Assembly: GCA_964461535.1 (NCBI GenBank)
Contig: CAYWUY010000126.1
Span: 1 to 5,877, forward strand
Source of the DNA: Flavipsychrobacter sp964461535
GTDB lineage: Bacteria; Bacteroidota; Bacteroidia; Chitinophagales; Chitinophagaceae
Reading direction: 5' to 3'
Length of the DNA stretch: 5,877 bases
In this document: in pieces, positions 1 to 5,829 of the stretch
How the letters are laid out: each line of letters begins with the position of its first letter
Position numbering within the stretch: position 1 is the stretch's first letter
Notes under the pieces: generated by a model
Database searches by the model: none
Told to the model about the DNA's origin: nothing
The model's input: only the letters and a program-made list of their open reading frames with translations
Made by a program: the position numbers and the translations under genes

Positions 1-6
1 TTCTTC

Positions 7-513
7 GTTGTGATTTGCTTTCAATTTATTAAGTACTTTAGTGCAACAACAGTTTAATTTAAGCAGAGGATAGTAATTTTTAAGTTGTGATTTGCTTTCA
101 ATTTATTAAGTACTTTAGTGCAACAACAGTTATATTGTTACCATTGTTGTCATTAAACACGTTGTGATTTGCTTTCAATTTATTAAGTACTTTAGTGCAA
201 CAACAGTTCCCATCTTCCCGGAGCATACGCTCTATTCGTTGTGATTTGCTTTCAATTTATTAAGTACTTTAGTGCAACAACAGTCAATTAAAAAGGGCTT
301 TAAAACAATGTTTGTTGTGATTTGCTTTCAATTTATTAAGTACTTTAGTGCAACAACAGTCACAAGATAGCTGCACTAAAGAAGAGCTGGTTGTGATTTG
401 CTTTCAATTTATTAAGTACTTTAGTGCAACAACAGTAACGGTGGCGAGCTGTTAAAGTAGGCGTTAGTTGTGATTTGCTTTCAATTTATTAAGTACTTTA
501 GTGCAACAACAGT
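7..513 (+). CRISPR. Type II-C CRISPR array, seven 47-nt repeats, open at the left edge
   Basis: Seven identical 47-nt repeats start at 7, 84, 161, 238, 314, 390 and 467, each beginning GTTGTGATTTGC and ending GCAACAACAGT. The six complete spacers are unrelated to each other: 54-83, 131-160, 208-237, 285-313, 361-389 and 437-466 (30, 30, 30, 29, 29, 30 nt). Bases 1-6 are the end of another spacer, so the array continues to the left and its other end is not visible. The transcribed strand is taken as + because the tracrRNA anti-repeat at 5594-5615 is complementary to the 5' half of the + strand repeat, and because an intrinsic terminator follows the last repeat. Repeat ends are partly inverted (GTTGT at 1-5, ACAAC at 40-44) and the centre holds the palindrome AAGTACTT. 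No repeat is degenerate. The 47-nt length and 30-nt spacers fit Bacteroidetes subtype II-C. Spacer targets cannot be identified by eye. Confidence 0.98.
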
Positions 514-515
514 AC

Positions 516-559
516 AAATGGTCAAAACCCTTGTCAGTAGAGGGTTTTGGCCATTTTTT
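516..559 (+). terminator. Intrinsic terminator closing the CRISPR array
   Basis: A 16-bp stem (516-531 with 541-556, one G-U wobble, otherwise perfect) encloses a 9-nt loop (532-540) and runs into a T tract (554-559). It starts 3 nt after the last repeat, so it should end the + strand pre-crRNA before transcription enters the convergent cas2 gene. The same hairpin read on the - strand is followed by only three T residues, so it would be a weaker stop for the cas operon. Confidence 0.85.
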
Positions 560-566
560 AGAACAA

Positions 567-593
567 AAAAAATGGTTTTAAACTTCATTTTTT
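567..593 (-). terminator. Weak AT-only hairpin after cas2, possible operon terminator
   Basis: AAAAAATG (567-574) can pair with CATTTTTT (586-593) across an 11-nt loop, and on the - strand the stem runs into an eight-T stretch (565-572). It lies just past the cas2 stop codon. The stem has a single G-C pair, so its stability is doubtful. The stronger hairpin at 516-556 may be the real backstop. Confidence 0.3.
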
Positions 594-601
594 CATTCCT
601 A

Positions 602-937
602 CTAGAATAATTCTAGTTGTTGTATGGTGTCAGGAGGGTTTTGTTTTTTCCAGCCTCTAAATATTTCCATAGCTGCAAATTGTTTGTCGGTAACACACAT
701 TATACCCACGTGCCCATCGGGTGGTAGCATCATTTTTACTCGTTTTATATGCACCTCTGCATTTTCGCGGCTGCTACAATGGCGCAGATAAATACTAAAC
801 TGAAACATACAAAAGCCATCTTTAAGCATTTTTTTCCTAAAGTCGGTGTAGTGCTTGCGCTCTTGAGCGGTTTCGGTAGGCAAATCGAAAAATACCATGA
901 CCCACATAATACGATAAGCATTTAAACGGGTGTACAT
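602..937 (-). CDS. cas2: Cas2, spacer-acquisition subunit (type II-C)
   Basis: Cas2 forms the dimer at the centre of the Cas1-Cas2 integrase, which holds the new spacer DNA and inserts it into the array; in type II systems its role is mainly structural. The 111-residue product has the family's first beta strand and conserved acidic residue in VFFDLPTET (D18), followed by the type II pattern KDGFCMFQFSIYLRHCSSRENAEVHIKRV split across residues about 39-68, and VGIMCVTDKQFAAMEIF near the C-terminus. The length is normal for the family. The ATG at 937 is preferred over internal Met11 and Met14 because the segment RLNAYRIMW before the first strand is conserved, from memory, in Bacteroidetes Cas2 proteins. 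The gene is last in the cas9-cas1-cas2 operon, 27 nt after cas1, and ends 88 nt from the last CRISPR repeat, towards which it is convergent. No clear ribosome binding site is seen, only AT-rich sequence. Confidence 0.97.
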   Translation of the reverse strand: MYTRLNAYRIMWVMVFFDLPTETAQERKHYTDFRKKMLKDGFCMFQFSIYLRHCSSRENAEVHIKRVKMMLPPDGHVGIMCVTDKQFAAMEIFRGWKKQNPPDTIQQLELF

Positions 938-964
938 AAAATATGTATTACTAACTACATTATA

Positions 965-1858
965 CTATATAACTGGATATATCAATTTTCTTGCCGTTCC
1001 TTCGTAGCACTTGGCCAGGCTGGCAGTTGTTTTTTGTACTGCTACTATCATTGGGCTTTTTTGTCCCTCTATTTTTACATCGCTAGCAGGCAGTAATAAG
1101 AATTCTTTTTTTATACCGGGGCTTAAGTCTGTAGGGTTATTATAGTCTCTAGATAGTTTTTCTACCAGTAGGTCTACATAAGGTCGGTAGGGTTCCATAA
1201 TGTCGTCTGCAAGGCAGTAGGCATTATATTGGTTTTTATGAAAAATGCCCAAGGTAGGTAAAAGTCCCGAGCCTACTAAGGCTCTGGCTACCAGTGCTCT
1301 AAGTATGGCATAGCCATAGTTGAGCAAGTTGTTGGGTGGCATACCAAAGCGATCTCTTGTAAAGCCGGCGGTGTGGGTAAAAATATTTTTCCAATAATAG
1401 GCTGCTGCTTTGGCTTCAATATTGCCACTATCGCCACTCTTTACTGTTTCAGCATAGTTGATTAGGGGTTTTTCGGGTCTATTCAATTTTTGTAGTACAC
1501 TAGCCTGATTATTTATTTTGGCTATAACTGTTTGCTGCCATAGCTGCTTTTTTAGTGGTTGAGTGGCTTCAATTTGGGCTTTAAATTTTTGGCTTTGTAG
1601 TTGGTTGCCATCTAAATTAAGCAACAAACCCACCGGATGGTGGGTAGTGTTGCAGGTAATTAGTGCAGTATTATTAGCTAAAAGCTGTGCCATAGCCGCT
1701 TGCGATATAGTTATTTGTGGATGGTCGAGTATTATAACACCAATATCTTCTATAGCCGCAGTTTTTTGTTCGGCAGTATCGGGTAGGGCTATAACTAGTT
1801 GTTGCAGCCTGGTGCTGATGTAAGCAGGATTACCAAAGTATAACGTGCGTTTAATCAT
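965..1858 (-). CDS. cas1: Cas1, CRISPR integrase (type II-C)
   Basis: Cas1 is the metal-dependent integrase that, with Cas2, joins prespacer ends to the first repeat of the array. The 297-residue product has the usual type II length. The N-terminal beta-rich domain (about 1-85) holds IKRTLYFGNPAYIS and IEDIGVIILDHPQITIS. The C-terminal helical catalytic domain carries E148 in GNIEAKAAAYYW, H207 in LGIFHKNQYNAYCLADD and E222 in DIMEPYRPYVD, which match the Glu-His-Glu metal site of the family, so the enzyme looks active. The ATG overlaps the end of cas9 by 8 nt (ATGATTAA, where TAA is the cas9 stop in another frame). That implies a shared transcript and probably translational coupling, since no Shine-Dalgarno site is evident. 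In type II systems Cas9 and the tracrRNA also take part in choosing spacers with a correct PAM, which fits this tight linkage. The gene reads through with no frameshift. Confidence 0.98.
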   Translation of the reverse strand: MIKRTLYFGNPAYISTRLQQLVIALPDTAEQKTAAIEDIGVIILDHPQITISQAAMAQLLANNTALITCNTTHHPVGLLLNLDGNQLQSQKFKAQIEATQPLKKQLWQQTVIAKINNQASVLQKLNRPEKPLINYAETVKSGDSGNIEAKAAAYYWKNIFTHTAGFTRDRFGMPPNNLLNYGYAILRALVARALVGSGLLPTLGIFHKNQYNAYCLADDIMEPYRPYVDLLVEKLSRDYNNPTDLSPGIKKEFLLLPASDVKIEGQKSPMIVAVQKTTASLAKCYEGTARKLIYPVI

Positions 1859-4800
1859 GGTAGTTACGTTGAATTTTACCTAGATTGTTTATTTTAATCT
1901 TGATAATATTATTAGCATTTATAGATTTAAGACTCCTTATTCTTATTTGTCTTTTTGACATTAGCCCATTATTCTTATCGTCTGAAGTGGTTTCTAGATG
2001 ATGATTAAAATTATAGTCTGAAGACGACAGTTTTTGAACTCTGTAAAGGTGCTTACTAATAAGTGCATAGTTATTTTGCGCTATTGCGGTATTTAGTGTT
2101 TCTTCGTCTATAAATGCCGTAACCATTTCGTTTTGCTGTAGCGATAATTCAAGCAGTAAGCCATCAGGCGGTAATTGCTCTAAAAATTCAGCAGGCAGTT
2201 GTTCTTTTTGCTCTAGTATGTTGCTCCATAAAGCTGAGGTGTCTTTTATAATTACTGGTATTCCGGCTTTTTTACGCTCTACTGCATGCCAGAAAGTGCA
2301 AACATGCTCTACTTTTTTACCCTGCTTATCTGTATAAATAGCTATGTGGTGGTTGTTGCCCGGTTTTACAAAGCCAATGTTTTTGCCAATGCTGTTTTTC
2401 TTTACCGGTACTACAGTGCCTTGTTTTAGCCCGGTATGCATACGTACTGTTTTTATGGGTATTTGCTTTTCTTTGTTATACCATACAGGGTTGTTTTCAA
2501 GGTCTTTAAAAGCTGCTTTGGCATCGCCTCCGTGCTCATTTATGCGTTGCTCTATTATTTCTCTTACTCTAGTGTCTACTATACTGCTTAAATCTTTGCT
2601 AGTTATGGTTTCTACATTGTATTTTATAACATAGCTATCTTGGTAGCAGGTGGCGTAGGATAGGGGGATATTTTTAGCTTCGTCAAGATAAATAGGTTCT
2701 TTTTTTAGCGATTTTATTGCTGCATTAGCATCATTATCGTGTTGCGATAATCGCTCTACTACCAGTTTTTTTATTTTTGGTTTAGCTATGGTATCGGGGT
2801 TCTCAAATAAGAATTTTACCGGCTTATTAGCTATCTGTTGTTTTATTTTTCCATACACCGATTCTTCACTTAACGCACCTCGAGGTACTATAATATTGGT
2901 TTGTACTACCTGTGTTTTACCATTTTTTTTAATGGTTCGTTTGCTGAATGTAGCCACCTTTTTGCCAGATTTGTATGATATTAAAATGCGACTAACGCTA
3001 TCTGAAACCTGAGCGGTTGATAATGGCCTTTTACTAAGAAAGTACTGGTCTAAAAGGCTTAAATTGTCTTTTTGTTTTTTGTCCCCAAGATTCAGCTCTG
3101 AAAACATTTCCTCTCTATTTTTTTGTGCGCTAAGGCTATTTATACGCTGAATGTAGCCTTGCTTGGTACATGCTATGGTAAGTGCATCTATAGCATGGTG
3201 CCTATGGTCGTCTCTTTTGCTCCAGTCTGCTATTACTTCGCGTTGGTGTTTTTGGCCTTTATGCTCATAAGTTTCTATGGTAGTAAGCCCTAGTTCGCGG
3301 TACTTAGGTAGTTGCAGTTGCATCAGTACATCTTCCCAGCCCCATAGTTTTCTTAAGTAGGCGGTTATGGTGCCACTGGTGGTGAATACCTTGTGGCAGA
3401 TGCTAGATAATATTTCTACCGCTTTTTTTGCCATGTATTGTGTTTCCCTCATTTGTCGGCTAATAAAGTCTTGAGGTATTTTGTTTTCGGGCATTAGTAG
3501 TTTATCTCTTTTAGCCCTAGATATTATTTTATCGGTAGCTAGCTGCTGCACTCTAGCAAGGTAATGTTGAAACTCTTCTTCGCTTTTGGTTTTCATGTAG
3601 TCGTATGCTGTCATGTTGTTTTTGTCAGCATTACATTTTCTATGTACCAGGGTTTTGTTACTTTGAGAGTCGTCAAATAATTTAGATTTTGGTATGATGT
3701 GTTCTACATCAATAAGATCACCTTTCAACGCATCAGATATGCCAAACTGCTTACCACAATAAATACAAGTAGCGTTAACAGATGCAACATCGGTTTTAGG
3801 GTTTATTTCTTCAAAAAGTTTCCATTTTATTATGGTATTTCTTGAGGCCCTTATTCCCAGGTGTTTGTATTCTTTTTCTATTCTTTCTATTATTTTTTTA
3901 TGTTTTCTTTCAGTATCGCTATTTCTGCTAAATTGTTTTTGTCTTTCCTCTCTGCTTTGTTTTATTTCTCTAGCTAGTTCTATGCGTATTTCGTCAGGGC
4001 GACCGTAGTTAGTAATTATATTATTTACCAGATTAATTAATTGATTCAGTATTTTTTCTACTACCGGCTGTCTTAGGCTATTTTTTGGAAGTACGTCAAG
4101 CTTTTCTAATAGTATTTTTTTAGTTTTTTCTTCGTTTGTAATGCTGTTAGAGTGATTGTATTTTGCCAAGCTGCAAGCACTGCTGTATACGTTACCTTCC
4201 ATAAGGTGGGGTAGTATTTTACGCATAGCTTTTACAGATTTGTTAGAAAACCCATCTTTGGTAAAGTCAATTTTGGCAAGTTGGTTTGCTGTGGCTTCAT
4301 CAAGATGAAACTTTTTCATCAAGGCATTGGTGCACTCTTGAGTATCGCTGATGGAGTATATGGTGTGCCACAATTGGTAATAGGGTTGTTGCTCTATGCT
4401 GCTGTCTATTTCTAGAGCGTCATTAATTTCACCTGTTTCCTTATCAACAACTGTTGTGGTAGTGGTGGTTAATGCTAACTGTAATAGGTTATGGTCGGTT
4501 CCTAATACTTTAGCAATAGCAGCATATGTAATGTTGCCTTGTAGTCCCTTTTCTATTTGGCTGTTGGTATGCCAGCCTTCATTTTTTTTAAGTCCTAATG
4601 TTTTAAATATCTCATCTTTTGATACATCTTTCTTACTATTCAGCAGGTGGAAAAGATTGTTTTTCTGCTCTTGACTAATTTGGTAAGGCTTATTTTCTTT
4701 ATCCTTAATGCTGATGTTGTTTATGTTTTCCCATATTTTACATATTTGAGCTATGGGCGATGATTTTGCGGCTACTTTAGGGCCTGTTAATATAAATTCT

Positions 4801-5555
4801 CCCTTTTTGTTTTTTCTTTTCTTGCCTTCAAATTCGCAAATACTAATTAAAGATTTTTGAGATTTCAAACGACGTTGATAGTATACTATTTCATCTTTAA
4901 GTTGTTTTATAGTTTTTTCGTTCAGTATACTACTGTGAAATTGTTTTTGACAAGTTATAATTTTATCAAATTCTTGGATATAGGCTTCACGAGGGAATAC
5001 TTGAGACTTAACCCTGTAAAATGGATTTTTTAAAAACTCCTGATAGAAGTAGCTACCTATAGTTAATCCCAGGTCTTGTATTTTTTGATGCCTGTTTTTA
5101 ACCTCCTGCACGTACTCGGTTTCCTTTTTATCAGTAGACTCTATTTTAGAAATACTTTTATAACCTCTTTTTTGGTTAAGATGCAGTAAGACACGTCCTA
5201 GCTCTTGCTCAGATATTTTTTCTGAGATGGCTCGGTGTCTTAGTTCGTATAATTGCGTTGCATTAAGGCTAAATAGTGAGCTGTCAGGCATCATGCCATT
5301 ATTATTAAGAAGCTCCATCAGATTATCTCTTCTTTGTTGATATCTATCGTAGCCTTTTCTTTGAGTTCTTTTCTGTGTTCGGTTTTGGTTTTTACTTATT
5401 TTATTTCCTTTAGAAAATTCATCTCTATCATCACTAGATAGTGGAATGATTCTACTACCCATATCAATGATGTCGGTTCCCTTATCATCTTCTTGAGTAA
5501 GTGCCCATCCAATACTAGTTACCCCTAGGTCTAGCCCTAAAATATTTTTTTTCAT
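1851..5555 (-). CDS. cas9: Cas9, RNA-guided DNA endonuclease (type II-C)
   Basis: Cas9 is the single effector. Guided by crRNA-tracrRNA it cuts both strands of matching DNA. In order the 1234 residues show: RuvC-I with NILGLDLGVTSIGWAL (catalytic D9); an Arg-rich bridge helix at about 52-80; an alpha-helical recognition lobe at about 85-500; RuvC-II with IRIELARE (E526); HNH at about 575-690 with DVEHIIP (H619), N633 and DKNN (N646); RuvC-III with HRHHAIDALTIA (H787, D790); then a WED/PAM-interacting region from about 850 to the end. All catalytic positions are intact. C597/C600 (CIYC) and H638/C641 (HRKC) flank the HNH core and could bind zinc. A run of six Thr lies at 363-368. Two related stretches, about 932-971 and 1000-1040, look like an internal duplication. 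The length sits between compact (about 1000) and large (about 1400) II-C proteins. The start at 5555 places the RuvC-I motif at the usual distance from the N-terminus. It is first in the operon and overlaps cas1. The PAM cannot be read from this sequence. Confidence 0.99.
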   Translation of the reverse strand: MKKNILGLDLGVTSIGWALTQEDDKGTDIIDMGSRIIPLSSDDRDEFSKGNKISKNQNRTQKRTQRKGYDRYQQRRDNLMELLNNNGMMPDSSLFSLNATQLYELRHRAISEKISEQELGRVLLHLNQKRGYKSISKIESTDKKETEYVQEVKNRHQKIQDLGLTIGSYFYQEFLKNPFYRVKSQVFPREAYIQEFDKIITCQKQFHSSILNEKTIKQLKDEIVYYQRRLKSQKSLISICEFEGKKRKNKKGEFILTGPKVAAKSSPIAQICKIWENINNISIKDKENKPYQISQEQKNNLFHLLNSKKDVSKDEIFKTLGLKKNEGWHTNSQIEKGLQGNITYAAIAKVLGTDHNLLQLALTTTTTTVVDKETGEINDALEIDSSIEQQPYYQLWHTIYSISDTQECTNALMKKFHLDEATANQLAKIDFTKDGFSNKSVKAMRKILPHLMEGNVYSSACSLAKYNHSNSITNEEKTKKILLEKLDVLPKNSLRQPVVEKILNQLINLVNNIITNYGRPDEIRIELAREIKQSREERQKQFSRNSDTERKHKKIIERIEKEYKHLGIRASRNTIIKWKLFEEINPKTDVASVNATCIYCGKQFGISDALKGDLIDVEHIIPKSKLFDDSQSNKTLVHRKCNADKNNMTAYDYMKTKSEEEFQHYLARVQQLATDKIISRAKRDKLLMPENKIPQDFISRQMRETQYMAKKAVEILSSICHKVFTTSGTITAYLRKLWGWEDVLMQLQLPKYRELGLTTIETYEHKGQKHQREVIADWSKRDDHRHHAIDALTIACTKQGYIQRINSLSAQKNREEMFSELNLGDKKQKDNLSLLDQYFLSKRPLSTAQVSDSVSRILISYKSGKKVATFSKRTIKKNGKTQVVQTNIIVPRGALSEESVYGKIKQQIANKPVKFLFENPDTIAKPKIKKLVVERLSQHDNDANAAIKSLKKEPIYLDEAKNIPLSYATCYQDSYVIKYNVETITSKDLSSIVDTRVREIIEQRINEHGGDAKAAFKDLENNPVWYNKEKQIPIKTVRMHTGLKQGTVVPVKKNSIGKNIGFVKPGNNHHIAIYTDKQGKKVEHVCTFWHAVERKKAGIPVIIKDTSALWSNILEQKEQLPAEFLEQLPPDGLLLELSLQQNEMVTAFIDEETLNTAIAQNNYALISKHLYRVQKLSSSDYNFNHHLETTSDDKNNGLMSKRQIRIRSLKSINANNIIKIKINNLGKIQRNYHD

Positions 5556-5556
5556 G

Positions 5557-5589
5557 TTGCAATTGTTTAATTGGTTTCTTATATATTTG
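5557..5589 (+). promoter_or_regulatory. Bacteroidetes-type promoter of the tracrRNA
   Basis: TATATTTG at 5582-5589 is a perfect match to the Bacteroidetes -7 element TAnnTTTG. A TTG at 5557-5559 lies 22 nt upstream, inside the usual 17-23 nt range for the -33 element. The expected start of transcription, about 4 nt past the box, falls at 5593, at the edge of the anti-repeat (5594). The -33 element begins 2 nt from the cas9 start codon on the other strand, so tracrRNA transcription and cas9 translation signals are packed together. Confidence 0.75.
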
Positions 5590-5593
5590 CATC

Positions 5594-5615
5594 ATAAATT
5601 GAAGCAAATCACAAT
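5594..5615 (+). other. Anti-repeat of the tracrRNA
   Basis: On the + strand ATAAATTGAA followed by GCAAATCACAAT is the reverse complement of repeat positions 1-23, lacking one A within the GAAAG stretch and having T opposite repeat G1 (a G-U pair in RNA). This gives two uninterrupted helices separated by a one-nucleotide bulge. It is the only anti-repeat I find in the window, and its strand fixes the crRNA strand as +. Confidence 0.95.
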
Positions 5616-5642
5616 AAGGATTATTCCGTTGTGAAAACATTT

Positions 5643-5673
5643 AAAGTGGGGTTCAAAAGACCTCGCTTTTTTT
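5643..5673 (+). terminator. Intrinsic terminator of the tracrRNA
   Basis: AAAGTGGGGT (5643-5652) pairs with ACCTCGCTTT (5660-5669), ten pairs including two wobble pairs, around a 7-nt loop; the T tract continues to 5673. In II-C tracrRNAs the terminator hairpin is also part of the Cas9-binding scaffold. Confidence 0.9.
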
Positions 5674-5773
5674 ATGTTAGCTATAATTTAATGTGCTTTC
5701 TTATAAATCGCAATTTCAAACAATTTGCTGATATTTTATATTCGGGAAATACGCATTTTGGATATCTTTTAAT

Positions 5774-5801
5774 AAAAAACAGCATACCGAGTATGCTGTT
5801 T
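5774..5801 (-). terminator. Intrinsic terminator of the gene entering from the right
   Basis: A perfect 11-bp stem (5777-5787 with 5791-5801) closes a 3-nt loop. Read on the - strand it ends in a T-rich run (TTTTTTATT across 5771-5779). It lies 28 nt past the stop codon at 5830, in the position expected for that gene's terminator, and should insulate the cas9 region from upstream transcription. Confidence 0.8.
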
Positions 5802-5829
5802 AATTAGTAATTATATAAAAAGTATTTCT

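Larger units (their letters stand above)
5593..5673 (+). ncRNA. tracrRNA
   Basis: The trans-activating RNA pairs with each repeat of the pre-crRNA, allows RNase III processing and anchors the guide in Cas9. The 5' end (5594-5615) is the anti-repeat, complementary to the first 23 nt of the repeat with one unpaired repeat nucleotide and a terminal G-U pair. It is followed by a short nexus-like hairpin (GGA 5618-5620 with TCC 5625-5627, loop TTAT), a second small hairpin with a GAAA tetraloop (TGT 5630-5632 with ACA 5637-5639) and a strong terminator hairpin ending in seven T residues. The length of about 81 nt and the AAGGATTATTCCGTTGTG core resemble other Bacteroidetes II-C tracrRNAs as I remember them. 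It is transcribed away from cas9. Ends are inferred from promoter and terminator positions. Confidence 0.93.
5556..5776. other. Intergenic region upstream of cas9 holding the tracrRNA gene
   Basis: This gap separates the cas9 start from the terminator of the next gene to the right. Its left part holds the tracrRNA promoter and gene on the + strand. I see no convincing protein gene, second RNA or repeat in 5674-5776. The cas9 promoter must lie somewhere here on the - strand, but no clean TAnnTTTG box is visible on that strand, so I do not place it. No Shine-Dalgarno site precedes the cas9 ATG; the leader is AT-rich, as is common in Bacteroidetes. Confidence 0.6.

Noticed and set aside
514..601. 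A CRISPR leader between the last repeat and cas2
   Set aside because: The tracrRNA polarity makes this the downstream side of the array, and a hairpin with a T tract explains the stretch. A role in spacer insertion is kept only as an open question in the findings.
602..616. CTAGAATAATTCTAG, a near-perfect palindrome at the cas2 stop codon
   Set aside because: The arms are separated by one base, so no RNA hairpin can form, and it is composed of the last codons of cas2. A protein-binding site cannot be supported from one occurrence.
1563..1823. Open frame of 86 codons on the + strand inside cas1
   Set aside because: It is antisense to the conserved N-terminal domain of Cas1 and its translation has no recognisable family pattern; it reflects the codon usage of cas1.
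2344..3012. Two + strand open frames (2344-2634 and 2788-3012) inside cas9
   Set aside because: Both lie opposite the C-terminal region of an intact Cas9. Their hydrophobic translations are what antisense reading of Lys-rich coding sequence produces, and no start signals accompany them.
4396..4674. Open frame of 92 codons on the + strand, with a Val run, inside cas9
   Set aside because: The Val run is the antisense image of the poly-Thr stretch in Cas9 (residues 363-368). No independent evidence supports a gene.
5674..5776. Possible second anti-repeat or small RNA between the tracrRNA and the next gene
   Set aside because: Fragments such as GTGCTTTC and CAATTTGC resemble short pieces of the repeat, but no stretch longer than about 8 nt matches, and there is no promoter-terminator pair.
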